Source: JADFXI01 sp963784135 (GTDB taxonomy: Bacteria; Nitrospirota; Thermodesulfovibrionia; Thermodesulfovibrionales; Dissulfurispiraceae). From it: a DNA stretch of 64,000 bases. Positions 25,892-34,346 of this stretch are shown here, piece by piece. The translations under genes were made by a program, and so were the position numbers. The stretch lies in contig CAWAQG010000008.1 in assembly GCA_963784135.1 (NCBI GenBank), positions 414,164 through 478,163 of the forward strand, written 5' to 3'. The notes under the pieces are model-generated. The model saw nothing but the letters and a program-made list of their open reading frames with translations, did not search any database and was not told the DNA's origin. Numbering within the stretch: position 1 is the first letter of the stretch; each line of letters starts with the position of its first letter.

Positions 25892-26827
25892 ATGGATAAA
25901 AAAGAAAAGATATATGTTGCAGGCCATACTGGACTGGTGGGCTCCGCTCTGCTCGGGAAGATGCGGGCGGCGAACTACGCAAATATTGTTTCGAAAACAC
26001 ACAAGGAGTTAGACCTCACCCGCCAGGCTGAAGTGGAAGCTTTCTTCGCCACGGAGCGGCCGTCTTTTGTAATCTTATGCGCCGCAAGGGTTGGAGGGAT
26101 TTACGCCAACTCGACGTTCCCCGGAGATTTCATTTACGAAAATCTGGCCATCCAGACCAACGTAATCCATGCCTCCCGTATTTACGGAGTAAAAAAGCTG
26201 CTTTTTTTCGGCAGCGCCTGCAGCTATCCGAGGGAATGCCCCCAGCCGATGAGGGAGGAGTATTTCCTCACCGGCCCCGTCGAGCCCACTAATGAGCCGT
26301 ATGCCGTTGCGAAGATTGCGGGTATTAAAATGTGCGAGGCTTACAATAGGCAATACGGCGCCAATTTCATCTGCGCCGTGCCGACGAATGCCTATGGGCC
26401 GCATGATAATTTCGACCCGAAGGACTCCCATGTGATTCCGGCATTGCTGAGAAGATTTCACGAGGCCGGCAAACGGAATGAGAAGACCGTGCAGATATGG
26501 GGTTCCGGCAGTCCTTTGCGGGAGTTCATCTATGTGGAAGACCTGGCGGACGCCGTGCTGTTTCTGATGGAACGGTATAATGGGGCTGACCCCGTCAATG
26601 TGGGGTCGGGGCAGGAAATATCGATAAGGGAGCTGGCCTTTCTTGTTAAGGATGTCACCGGATATGCAGGGGAAGTTGTCTTTGACTCTTCACGGCCCGA
26701 CGGCTCTCCGCGAAAGGCGCTCGATACTTCCCGCATGAGGCAGCTTGGCTGGGAGGCGAAGACCCTTCTGGAAGAAGGCCTGCTCAAAACTTATAAGTGG
26801 TATCTGGAGAATATCGATGGGCGATGA
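25892..26827 (+). CDS. GDP-4-keto-6-deoxy sugar epimerase/reductase, GDP-fucose synthase-like
   Basis: A 311-residue extended SDR of the Fcl/WcaG/ColC group. GHTGLVGSAL is the NADP-binding motif, GSACSYPRECPQPMREE carries the catalytic serine, and PYAVAKIAGIKMCEAY the Tyr and Lys. PTNAYGPHDNFD and LREFIYVEDLADA are strongly Fcl-like. The Fcl reaction epimerises C3 and C5 and reduces C4 of GDP-4-keto-6-deoxymannose. Homologues act on GDP-4-keto-3,6-dideoxymannose (ColC, colitose) or on GDP-heptoses. Neighbouring Gmd-like, HddA/HddC-like and ColD-like enzymes leave all three substrates possible, so no gene symbol is given. Confidence 0.85.
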   Translation: MDKKEKIYVAGHTGLVGSALLGKMRAANYANIVSKTHKELDLTRQAEVEAFFATERPSFVILCAARVGGIYANSTFPGDFIYENLAIQTNVIHASRIYGVKKLLFFGSACSYPRECPQPMREEYFLTGPVEPTNEPYAVAKIAGIKMCEAYNRQYGANFICAVPTNAYGPHDNFDPKDSHVIPALLRRFHEAGKRNEKTVQIWGSGSPLREFIYVEDLADAVLFLMERYNGADPVNVGSGQEISIRELAFLVKDVTGYAGEVVFDSSRPDGSPRKALDTSRMRQLGWEAKTLLEEGLLKTYKWYLENIDGR

Positions 26828-27785
26828 AATGAATAACCGGCAAAGCGCGTTAACGGAAACTTTCTACCGCTCCATGTATCGTATTCGCAGGGTGGAGGAA
26901 GAGATTGTCCGTTTATATCCTTCCGACAAGATCAAGAGCCCTGTGCACCTTTCTATCGGACAGGAAGCTGTTTCCGTGGGTGTCTGCGCGGCCTTACGGC
27001 CCGAGGATGTTGTTTTCGGCACCTATCGCGGCCACGCGATGTACCTTGCAAAGGGAGGAAATCTGAAGCGTATGATTGCCGAGCTGTACGGGAAAATCGA
27101 CGGATGCGCGCGGGGCAAGGGAGGCTCGATGCACCTGGCGGACAAGGAGAGCGGCGTCATGGGTACATCGGCGATTGTGGGCACCACTATCCCTCTTGCA
27201 GCAGGGTATGCCCTTGGGGTGAGATACAGGAAGTCCGGTTCCGTTGTGGCCAGTTTTTTTGGCGACGGCGCGATAGATGAGGGTGCGTTCCATGAGACGA
27301 TGAGTTTCGCGGCTGTGAAGAAGCTGCCGGTCTTGTTTATTTGCGAGAACAACGCTTACGCTATTCATTCCCATCACCTGGCCCGTCATCATTCAGATAA
27401 TATATGGGAACGGGCCAAAAGCTATGGCATGCCCGCTGAAAGAATAGAGGACGGCGATATTTTTAAAATATATGAATATACGAAAAAGTCTGTAGAGGCG
27501 CTTCGCCGGGGTTCAGGTCCTGTTTTTCTTGAGTGCCTGACGTGCAGATGGAAGGAACATGTCGGTCCCAATGAAGATTTCCACCTGGGCTACAGAAACA
27601 GGGAAGAGGTTGAATGCTGGATTGCCAATGACCAGGTCGCGAGGCTCAGAAGCCTCCTGGAAAACGGAGTCGCATCAGCCATTGAAACCGGGGTCGAGCT
27701 TGAAATAGAAGAGGCGTTCCGTTTTGCGGAGGAGAGCCCCTTTCCGACTGTTGAAGAATTGTATAAGGATGTTTTTAAGGAGTAG
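26817..27785 (+). CDS. TPP-dependent dehydrogenase E1 component, alpha subunit
   Basis: A protein of about 322 residues of the pyruvate/2-oxoacid dehydrogenase E1-alpha family. The TPP motif runs from GDGAIDEG to ENNAYAI. HLSIGQEAVSVGVC, RGHAMYLAKGG and GKGGSMH are family hallmarks. ATG 26817 overlaps the Fcl-like gene; ATG 26829 is an alternative. No lipoyl E2 or E3 gene is present, so a complete dehydrogenase complex is unlikely. By analogy with TPP enzymes that add a two-carbon unit to keto sugars, it may act with the next gene in branched sugar synthesis. That role is inference. Confidence 0.85.
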   Translation: MGDEMNNRQSALTETFYRSMYRIRRVEEEIVRLYPSDKIKSPVHLSIGQEAVSVGVCAALRPEDVVFGTYRGHAMYLAKGGNLKRMIAELYGKIDGCARGKGGSMHLADKESGVMGTSAIVGTTIPLAAGYALGVRYRKSGSVVASFFGDGAIDEGAFHETMSFAAVKKLPVLFICENNAYAIHSHHLARHHSDNIWERAKSYGMPAERIEDGDIFKIYEYTKKSVEALRRGSGPVFLECLTCRWKEHVGPNEDFHLGYRNREEVECWIANDQVARLRSLLENGVASAIETGVELEIEEAFRFAEESPFPTVEELYKDVFKE

Positions 27786-27788
27786 CCG

Positions 27789-28832
27789 GTGGAACGTATC
27801 ATAAGCTATCCTGAAGCGATCAGAGAGGCAACCGAACAGGAAATGGCGCGCGACGAGTCAGTGATTGTGCTCGGTCAGGGGGTTGATGACCCTAAGGCCA
27901 TTTTAGGCACAACGAGAGGACTTGTCGAACGTTTTGGCGCCGGGAGGGTTTTTGATACTCCGCTGGCTGAAGACGGGATAACCGGTATTGCCATAGGAGC
28001 GGCGCTGGCAGGATTGCGGCCGATACATACTCATATCCGCATGGATTTTGTTCTTCTTGCTATGAATCAGCTTGTGAACATGGCCTCTAAAATGGATTAT
28101 ATGTTTGGCGGGGCCTTTCATGTGCCTCTTGTCGTTCGTTCCATGATAGGAAAGAGCTGGGGACAGGGCGCACAGCATTCGCAGAGCCTGTACCCTCTTT
28201 TTATGAATGTGCCCGGTTTACGGATTGTTGCGCCATCAACTCCGTATGACGCCAAGGGATGCCTCATCCATAGCATAAGGGACAATAATCCCGTTCTATT
28301 CATAGAGCACCGGCTCTTGTACTATCAAAAGGGGCCTGTGCCGGAAGAAAGTTACGAGGTCCCGTTCGGCAGAGCGCGTATACTCTCAGGTGGTAAAGAT
28401 GTGACCCTGGTCGGCATCTCGCAAATGGCTGTTGAATGCATGAGGGCGCATCACTATCTGCTGGAACAGGGCATAGAGGCTGAAGTGATCGACCCGGTTT
28501 CACTCAGCCCGCTCGATATGGATACCATCGAGAAATCGGTCCTGAAAACGGAGAGGCTTATTGTAACGGACAACGCCTGGATGCCATGCGGCGCAGGTGC
28601 GGAAATTATCAGCAGGCTTGCGGAAAAAGATTTGCTGCATGACGTAAAAGCGGCACGCATGGGTTTTGCTTTCACGCCCTGTCCTACAACACCGACGCTC
28701 GAAAGTTATTTCTATCCCGACGCTAAGAAAATAGCTGCAAGGGCATATGAGATGATCTTCCCTGGAAGAGGGACGTGGACGCCGAAAACAACATTGCATA
28801 TTGAGGAAGTGGAATTCAAAGGGCCGTTCTAA
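27789..28832 (+). CDS. TPP-dependent dehydrogenase E1 component, beta subunit
   Basis: A 347-residue transketolase-type beta subunit. Motifs: RVFDTPLAEDGITGIAIGA (catalytic Glu region), GGAFHVPLVVRS, GQGAQHSQSLYPLF and GLRIVAPSTPYDAKG. The C-terminal domain begins near GKDVTLVGISQM. It starts with GTG 27789 after AAGGAG, 3 bp from the alpha gene. Together they form an alpha2beta2 E1. Context in a nucleotide-sugar operon makes the substrate something other than a normal dehydrogenase intermediate. Confidence 0.85.
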   Translation: MERIISYPEAIREATEQEMARDESVIVLGQGVDDPKAILGTTRGLVERFGAGRVFDTPLAEDGITGIAIGAALAGLRPIHTHIRMDFVLLAMNQLVNMASKMDYMFGGAFHVPLVVRSMIGKSWGQGAQHSQSLYPLFMNVPGLRIVAPSTPYDAKGCLIHSIRDNNPVLFIEHRLLYYQKGPVPEESYEVPFGRARILSGGKDVTLVGISQMAVECMRAHHYLLEQGIEAEVIDPVSLSPLDMDTIEKSVLKTERLIVTDNAWMPCGAGAEIISRLAEKDLLHDVKAARMGFAFTPCPTTPTLESYFYPDAKKIAARAYEMIFPGRGTWTPKTTLHIEEVEFKGPF

Positions 28833-28853
28833 ACAAGGAGGAGAGGAAGCGCC

Positions 28854-29846
28854 ATGAGAATTTTGATTACCGGCATAACCGGATTTGTGGGAAGCCATCT
28901 GGCTGAATACATACTTAACCTGAATGAAGGGCACGAAGTCTACGGCATATGCAGATGGAGGAGCCCGAAGGACAACCTTGAGAAAATTTATAACAAGGTG
29001 ACTCTGCTCGATGCGGATCTTTGTGATCTGGGAGCTTTGATACGCCATTTCAAGATGGTCAAGCCGGATATTATCTTCCACCTCGCTGCCCAGAGTTATG
29101 TGCTTACGAGCTTTAACTCGCCGGTGCAGACGTTATGGTCGAATGTCATTGGGACCACCAATGTCCTTGAGGCTGTGAGGATAACTGAAATAGATCCCGT
29201 GATTCACATCTGCTCGTCTTCCGAGGTTTATGGCCAGGTGAGCGAGGCCGATGTGCCCATAAGGGAGACCTGCCCTTTCAGGCCGGCTTCTCCCTACGCG
29301 GTAAGCAAAGTGGGTGAGGACATGGTTGCATTCCAGTACTGGATATCCTACGGGATAAAGACGATCAGGACGCGGATGTTCACCCATACGGGTCCGCGCA
29401 GAGGCGATGTCTTCGCAATGTCTTTTTTCGCCAAACAGGTTGCCGCTGCAGAGTTGGGACTTCAGGAACCGGTTGTCAATGTAGGGAACCTGAAATCGGT
29501 CAGAACATTCTGCGATGTGCGGGATGCGGTGCGGGCATATTGGATACTTGTAAACAAGTGCAAGCCCGGAGAAGTGTACAATATCGGCGGCAAGCAGACG
29601 ATGACCATCGGCGAGTCGCTCGATATACTGTTGTCCTATTCCAAAACAAAGTTCGAGGTGCGGGTTGATCCCAAATTGCTGCGGCCATCCGACGTCACCC
29701 TGCAGATCCCCTGTATCGACAAATTCAGGGACGAGACGGGATGGGAGCCTGTGATTCCTTTTGAGAAGACGCTTAAGGACATCCTGGATTACTGGCGGGA
29801 GGAATTAACTCGTAGTCCGTGGAAAGGTGTTACTGTTATCAAGTAA
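28854..29846 (+). CDS. GDP-mannose (or GDP-heptose) 4,6-dehydratase-like SDR
   Basis: A 330-residue extended SDR close to Gmd. GITGFVGSHLAEYIL binds the cofactor, FHLAAQSYVLTSFNSP and SSSEVYGQ carry the active-site Ser and Glu, PYAVSKVGED the Tyr and Lys, and FTHTGPRRGDVF is Gmd-specific. It would make GDP-4-keto-6-deoxymannose. In Campylobacter and Yersinia, Gmd relatives act on GDP-manno-heptose, and HddA- and HddC-like genes lie downstream, so a heptose substrate is equally possible. The ribosome site AAGGAGGAGAGG is strong. Confidence 0.85.
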   Translation: MRILITGITGFVGSHLAEYILNLNEGHEVYGICRWRSPKDNLEKIYNKVTLLDADLCDLGALIRHFKMVKPDIIFHLAAQSYVLTSFNSPVQTLWSNVIGTTNVLEAVRITEIDPVIHICSSSEVYGQVSEADVPIRETCPFRPASPYAVSKVGEDMVAFQYWISYGIKTIRTRMFTHTGPRRGDVFAMSFFAKQVAAAELGLQEPVVNVGNLKSVRTFCDVRDAVRAYWILVNKCKPGEVYNIGGKQTMTIGESLDILLSYSKTKFEVRVDPKLLRPSDVTLQIPCIDKFRDETGWEPVIPFEKTLKDILDYWREELTRSPWKGVTVIK

Positions 29847-29867
29847 GCGGCAAAAAGAAAGAGGAAA

Positions 29868-31340
29868 ATGGGAAGGATTGTTGACATTGTTTTAATTAAT
29901 CCTGGTGACAGGAAACAGGTGTACCAGAATCTGGCGGATGATTATTCTGCGATAGAGCCGCCTTTCTGGGTCGCGGTCATCGCAGCGTATCTCAGAAAGA
30001 ATGGATTTGAGACAGCGATTATTGATGCAAACGCGGAAAATATTTCCCCGGAAGAGACCGCGCAGAGGGTGGGTGCATTAAACCCTTTGCTTGCCGCTGT
30101 TATTGTGTATGGGTCGCAGCCCTCCGCTTCCACGCAGAATATGACCATCGCAGGGAGGATCTGCAGAGCGCTCAAAGAGGGGACCGCATCAAAAGTTGCA
30201 ATAGGAGGGCTTCATCCCTCAGCTCTTCCCCAAAGGACCCTCGAAGAGGAGAAAGTGGATTTCGTTGTGGAAGGCGAGGGGCCTTATACGCTGCAAACTC
30301 TTCTGAAGGTTCTGAAGGCCGGTAAAAAGGACTTTTCCGCAGTCCCCGGTCTCTGGTACCGTGAGGATGAAAATATCAGGAACACTCCTGCGCCGCCTCT
30401 TGTCAAAGACCTTGATGAAGTGCTTTCAATGGCCGCATGGGACCTGCTGCCGATGCAGAAGTACAAAGCCCATAACTGGCATTGCTTTGATAATATTGAA
30501 GACAGGATGCCCTACGGGGCGATCTACACCAGCCTCGGATGTCCTTACTCCTGCATATTCTGCTGCATCAATGCTCCCTTCAAGAAGCCCGGGATACGTT
30601 ACCGAAGCCCGCAAAAGGTCGTTGAGGAGATTGGGGTGCTGACAGACCGGTATGGCGTGAGGAATTTAAAGATTGCGGACGAACTGTTTGTTCTGAATGA
30701 GGGCCACTACATGACGATTGTGGATGGCATCATAAAGAACGGTCTGGATGTGAATATCTGGGCATACGCACGGGTGGATACGGTGAGGCAGGACAATCTC
30801 GCGGCCATGAAAAAGGCGGGGATTAACTGGCTTGCTCTTGGGATAGAATCTGCGAATCCCGCTGTAAGGGACGGCTCTCAGAAGAGGATGAAAGAGAAGG
30901 ACATCAAACGGGTCGTTCAGACCATCCAGGAGCATGACATCAGGGTCATCGGCAATTTTATTTTCGGCCTGCCCGATGATACAGTAGAGACTATGCAGGA
31001 GACCCTGGATATGGCGATTGACCTGAACTGCGAGTTTGTGAATTTATATTGCGCCATGGCGTATCCGGGCTCCAGGCTTTACGAGATCGCAGTGCAGGAG
31101 GGATGGGAACTGCCGAAAGAATGGCATGGCTTTTCTCAGCATTCCTACGAGATGCTTCCCTTGCCGACCAAGCATATCGGTGCAGCCGAAGTGTTGAGGT
31201 TCAGGGACAATGCCTTCCATAAATATTTTGAGAATTACAGGTATCTCTCCATGGTCGAGGAAAAATTTGGATTGCGCATTAAAGAGCACATCGGGAAAAT
31301 GACGCAAACGAGACTTAAAAGAAAGCTGCTGGAGAACTGA
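29868..31340 (+). CDS. B12-binding-domain radical SAM protein (class B type)
   Basis: A 490-residue protein. The N-terminal ~140 residues look like a cobalamin-binding Rossmann domain (DIVLINPGD, then AIGGLHPSALPQRTLEE). The radical SAM cluster motif is SLGCPYSCIFCCIN (CxxxCxxC) at about residues 224-231, followed by a TIM-barrel core with GIESANPAVRDGSQKRM and FIFGLPDDTVETM. Class B members methylate unactivated carbons or do cyclisations. Within a sugar operon, C-methylation of a nucleotide sugar is a reasonable guess, not shown by sequence. It sits between the Gmd-like and HddA-like genes. Confidence 0.85.
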   Translation: MGRIVDIVLINPGDRKQVYQNLADDYSAIEPPFWVAVIAAYLRKNGFETAIIDANAENISPEETAQRVGALNPLLAAVIVYGSQPSASTQNMTIAGRICRALKEGTASKVAIGGLHPSALPQRTLEEEKVDFVVEGEGPYTLQTLLKVLKAGKKDFSAVPGLWYREDENIRNTPAPPLVKDLDEVLSMAAWDLLPMQKYKAHNWHCFDNIEDRMPYGAIYTSLGCPYSCIFCCINAPFKKPGIRYRSPQKVVEEIGVLTDRYGVRNLKIADELFVLNEGHYMTIVDGIIKNGLDVNIWAYARVDTVRQDNLAAMKKAGINWLALGIESANPAVRDGSQKRMKEKDIKRVVQTIQEHDIRVIGNFIFGLPDDTVETMQETLDMAIDLNCEFVNLYCAMAYPGSRLYEIAVQEGWELPKEWHGFSQHSYEMLPLPTKHIGAAEVLRFRDNAFHKYFENYRYLSMVEEKFGLRIKEHIGKMTQTRLKRKLLEN

Positions 31341-31387
31341 GCATTGCTTTGGGGCCGGCGAGTTTTGCGTGAGGAGGAGGGAGCAGA

Positions 31388-32380
31388 GTGATTATAAGCA
31401 GAACGCCTTTTCGTATTTCTTTTTTCGGAGGAGGAACGGACCTCCCTGACTGGTATAGGGACAATGACGGAGCGGTGCTCTCCACCACTATCGACAAGTA
31501 TTGTTATATAAGCTGCAGGAGGCTGCCGCCTTTCTTTGAATACAAGACCAGAATTGCATATTCCAGGACCGAGCTTGTCGGGTCGGTAGAAGAGATTCTG
31601 CACCCGGCGGTAAGGGAAACTTTACGGTTTATGAACATCAGCGATGGACTGGAAATTCATCACGACGGGGACCTGCCTGCCCGTACCGGACTGGGGTCCA
31701 GTTCGTCGTTTACTGTTGGATTGCTTCATGCGTGTTACGCCCTGAAGGGCAGGATCGCGTCGAAAAAGAGACTTGCGATGGAGGCCATACATATCGAACA
31801 GGAAATGATTAAAGAAAACGTCGGCTCACAGGACCAGGTGGCTGCCGCGTTCGGAGGCTTTAACAAGATCACCTTCAACGGAAACCACCAAATTGAAGTG
31901 ACCCCGATCACCATCCCGCAAGAGCGCTCTTCTCTCTTTCAGGACCACCTGATGCTCTTTTTTACGGGATTTGTACGCTTTGCATCTGAAATCGAAGGGG
32001 ACAAAATCAGTCAGCTTCGGAACAAGGATTGTGAACTCAGGACGATGCACGGGATGGTGGATGAGGCCATTGAGATTCTTGGCAGAGAGACGGATTTTGT
32101 GGAGTTCGGTAAACTTTTACATGAGAGCTGGAAGCTCAAGAGGTGTCTGTCAAACAAGGTCTCGACCTCCCAAATCGATGATATCTACGAGACTGCGATG
32201 AAGAACGGCGCATTAGGCGGGAAGATACTGGGAGCCGGCGGGGGCGGTTTCATTCTGTTTTTTGTGAGGCCCGGGGAGAGAGAGAGGCTTCGGCAGTCTC
32301 TGGGACAGTTGCTGCATGTTCCCTTCAGGTTCGATACAACGGGAAGCCAGATAATATTCTACAGTGAAAGCGGAGTGTGA
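31388..32380 (+). CDS. hddA: GHMP kinase, D-glycero-D-manno-heptose 7-phosphate 1-kinase-like
   Basis: A 330-residue GHMP kinase. RTPFRISFFGGGTDLPDW is the HddA-type N-terminus, LPARTGLGSSSSFTVGLL is the phosphate-binding loop, and GGKILGAGGGGFILFF is the third GHMP motif. HddA phosphorylates heptose 7-phosphate at C1 on the route to GDP-heptose. GTG 31388 is preceded by AGGAGGAGGG. An HddC-like guanylyltransferase lies 1.2 kb downstream, which supports the assignment. Isomerase GmhA and phosphatase GmhB are not in the window. L-fucokinase-like GHMP enzymes are the main alternative. Confidence 0.8.
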   Translation: MIISRTPFRISFFGGGTDLPDWYRDNDGAVLSTTIDKYCYISCRRLPPFFEYKTRIAYSRTELVGSVEEILHPAVRETLRFMNISDGLEIHHDGDLPARTGLGSSSSFTVGLLHACYALKGRIASKKRLAMEAIHIEQEMIKENVGSQDQVAAAFGGFNKITFNGNHQIEVTPITIPQERSSLFQDHLMLFFTGFVRFASEIEGDKISQLRNKDCELRTMHGMVDEAIEILGRETDFVEFGKLLHESWKLKRCLSNKVSTSQIDDIYETAMKNGALGGKILGAGGGGFILFFVRPGERERLRQSLGQLLHVPFRFDTTGSQIIFYSESGV

Positions 32381-32381
32381 C

Positions 32382-33581
32382 ATGAAAATACCTTTCGGCA
32401 CTATATCTATAACGGAAAAATCTAAGAAACTGGTGCTCGATATTCTGGAATCGAAACGGCTCTCGAGCGGCCGGTATGTCAGGGAGTTCGAGAAGAAGTT
32501 TGCGGAGCTCGTGGGAGCGAAGGAGGCGACCGCGGTAAGCACGGGGACCGATGCCGATGCGCTTGCTCTCGCGGTGCTGTATGATTTCGGCGCGAAACGC
32601 GGAGACGAGATAATCGTTCCGGCCCTTTCATTTGTCGCTACCGGCAATGCGGTCCTTCAGGCGGGGTTTACACCTGTCTTCGTCGACGTGAACAGGACTA
32701 CTCTCAACATCGATCCAGCCGGAATCGAGGAGAGGATAACGGAGAAGACGCGTGGTATCATGCCGGTACATCTGATGGGTAAACCTGCGGATATGGATGC
32801 GGTCAACGCGGTGGCAAAAAAACATGGGTTGTATGTTATTGAGGATGCCGCGGAGGCGCATGGCGCGGTGTACAAGGGCAGGAATGTCGGGACCCTTGGA
32901 GACATGGCGGCCTATAGTTTGTATGTGGCCCATATTATCTCAACAGTGGAAGGCGGCATTGTTACCACGGACAATCCGGATTTTGCGGAGGTGCTGCGTT
33001 CCCTCCGAAGCCACGGGAGGGCCTGCAAGTGCGAAAGCTGTGTTCTGAACCTTTCCTCCTCCCACTGCGCCAAGCGGTTCCAGTACGGACAGAACGCCGA
33101 TATCAGGTTCGTTTTCGAGCGGGTCGGTTTCTCTTCAAAAATGAACGAACTGGAGGCCGCGATAGGTCTTGGGACCCTCGACATCTACCACGATATCCTC
33201 GAAAAGAGAAGAAAGAATTTATACTATATGATGGACGCTTTCAGGAAATTCAGCCCCTGGCTGGCCACTATCCCAAAAGAGCCTTATGAAGAGATAGGGC
33301 CGCATGCCCTTCCCATAATTCTTCAGGAAGGGGCGCCCTTCAGCCGGGGGCAGCTTTCAGGGTTCATGGAGGAAAAGGGAATTGATACCCGGACGCTCTT
33401 CTCTTCCATCCCCACCCAATGCCCGGGATACGCATTCCTCGGCTATGCGCCGGGAGATTTCCCAAATTCCGAATACATCGGAGAGAATGGTCTCCATGTC
33501 GGAGTGCACCAGGATATGGGGAAAGAGGAATGCGACTACATTATCAGTACCGTTGAGGAGTTCCTGGAAGCTAATGCGTAG
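32382..33581 (+). CDS. DegT-fold PLP enzyme with His in place of the catalytic Lys; ColD/RfbH-like NDP-sugar 3-dehydratase
   Basis: A 399-residue protein of the DegT aminotransferase fold. At the PLP site it reads YSLYVAHIISTVEGG, with His184 where aminotransferases have Lys. The same replacement defines ColD (GDP-4-keto-6-deoxymannose 3-dehydratase) and E1/RfbH (CDP-sugar 3-dehydratase). Soon after come four cysteines (C215, C217, C220, C229) ending in CAKRF, near the place where RfbH has iron-sulfur ligands (CGKRF). Both suggest removal of the C3 hydroxyl to make a 3,6-dideoxy keto sugar. A Gmd-like enzyme and GDP-sugar genes nearby favour a GDP substrate. ATG 32382 is chosen, 1 bp after the hddA stop. 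Confidence 0.8.
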   Translation: MKIPFGTISITEKSKKLVLDILESKRLSSGRYVREFEKKFAELVGAKEATAVSTGTDADALALAVLYDFGAKRGDEIIVPALSFVATGNAVLQAGFTPVFVDVNRTTLNIDPAGIEERITEKTRGIMPVHLMGKPADMDAVNAVAKKHGLYVIEDAAEAHGAVYKGRNVGTLGDMAAYSLYVAHIISTVEGGIVTTDNPDFAEVLRSLRSHGRACKCESCVLNLSSSHCAKRFQYGQNADIRFVFERVGFSSKMNELEAAIGLGTLDIYHDILEKRRKNLYYMMDAFRKFSPWLATIPKEPYEEIGPHALPIILQEGAPFSRGQLSGFMEEKGIDTRTLFSSIPTQCPGYAFLGYAPGDFPNSEYIGENGLHVGVHQDMGKEECDYIISTVEEFLEANA

Positions 33582-33626
33582 TGTGCCAAATCGGGCAGCC
33601 GTACAAAAGGGCGGCAGCTCATCCCA

Positions 33627-34346
33627 GTGAAAGCAATTATTCTTGCAGGCGGAGAAGGCACCCGGCTTAAGAAGGTCATCAGCGAAATGCCCAAGCCCAT
33701 GGCGCCTGTGTCTAATAGGCCGTTTCTCGAATACCTGGTGCTGCAGTTGCGTCAGGGAGGGATCGGGGATATCATTCTCTCAACGTGCTACCGGAAAGAG
33801 GTGGTGAAATCTTATTTCGGCAGGGGCGAAAAATGGGGAGTGCGTATCACTTATTCTGAAGAGGAGAAGCCTTTGGGCACGGGCGGCGCGCTCAGGAAGG
33901 CGGCGGACCTGCTGGGACCGGGACCGGGACCGGTCATGGTGCTTAATGGAGATTCGTTCCTGGAAGCGGACCTACGGGAACTCATTGAGTTTCATACGAG
34001 CAGGGACGCCTGTGCAACCATGGGTCTCGCTTTTATGGAAGACACCAGCCGTTACGGCAGGGTCGAGACCGACACCGGGGGCAAGGTGGTCCGCTTTGCA
34101 GAAAAGAGTTCGGGGGCCCCGGGATTTATTAACGGAGGTGTCTATATCTTCAATAAGGAAATTCTTACCTCCATTCCCGAAGGGAAAGCCTCGCTGGAGA
34201 TTGAAGTGTTGCCCCACCTTGTTGGAAAGGGATTGTACGGAATGGAGATAAAAGGTTTCTTCAGAGATATCGGCATCCCTGACGATTACCTCGACCTCAA
34301 AGAGAAGCCTCAAAGATTGTTTGATGCATTGAGGGTATTGCCGTGA
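33627..34346 (+). CDS. hddC: Sugar-1-phosphate nucleotidyltransferase, HddC-like
   Basis: A 239-residue nucleotidyltransferase. AIILAGGEGTRLKKVISEMPKPMAPV is split across the nucleotide-binding start (GGEGTRLK) and the PKP motif, then NRPFLEYLVLQL and GTGGALRKA. The short length and the MPKPMAPV variant are typical of HddC, which makes GDP-D-glycero-D-manno-heptose from the 1-phosphate. A GlmU/RfbA-like thymidylyl or uridylyl activity is less likely. Start GTG 33627; the stop overlaps the next gene's GTG. Confidence 0.8.
   Translation: MKAIILAGGEGTRLKKVISEMPKPMAPVSNRPFLEYLVLQLRQGGIGDIILSTCYRKEVVKSYFGRGEKWGVRITYSEEEKPLGTGGALRKAADLLGPGPGPVMVLNGDSFLEADLRELIEFHTSRDACATMGLAFMEDTSRYGRVETDTGGKVVRFAEKSSGAPGFINGGVYIFNKEILTSIPEGKASLEIEVLPHLVGKGLYGMEIKGFFRDIGIPDDYLDLKEKPQRLFDALRVLP

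Noticed and set aside
26817..28832. Ordinary pyruvate or acetoin dehydrogenase operon
   Set aside because: E2 and E3 are absent and the genes are embedded with tight spacing in a nucleotide-sugar operon.
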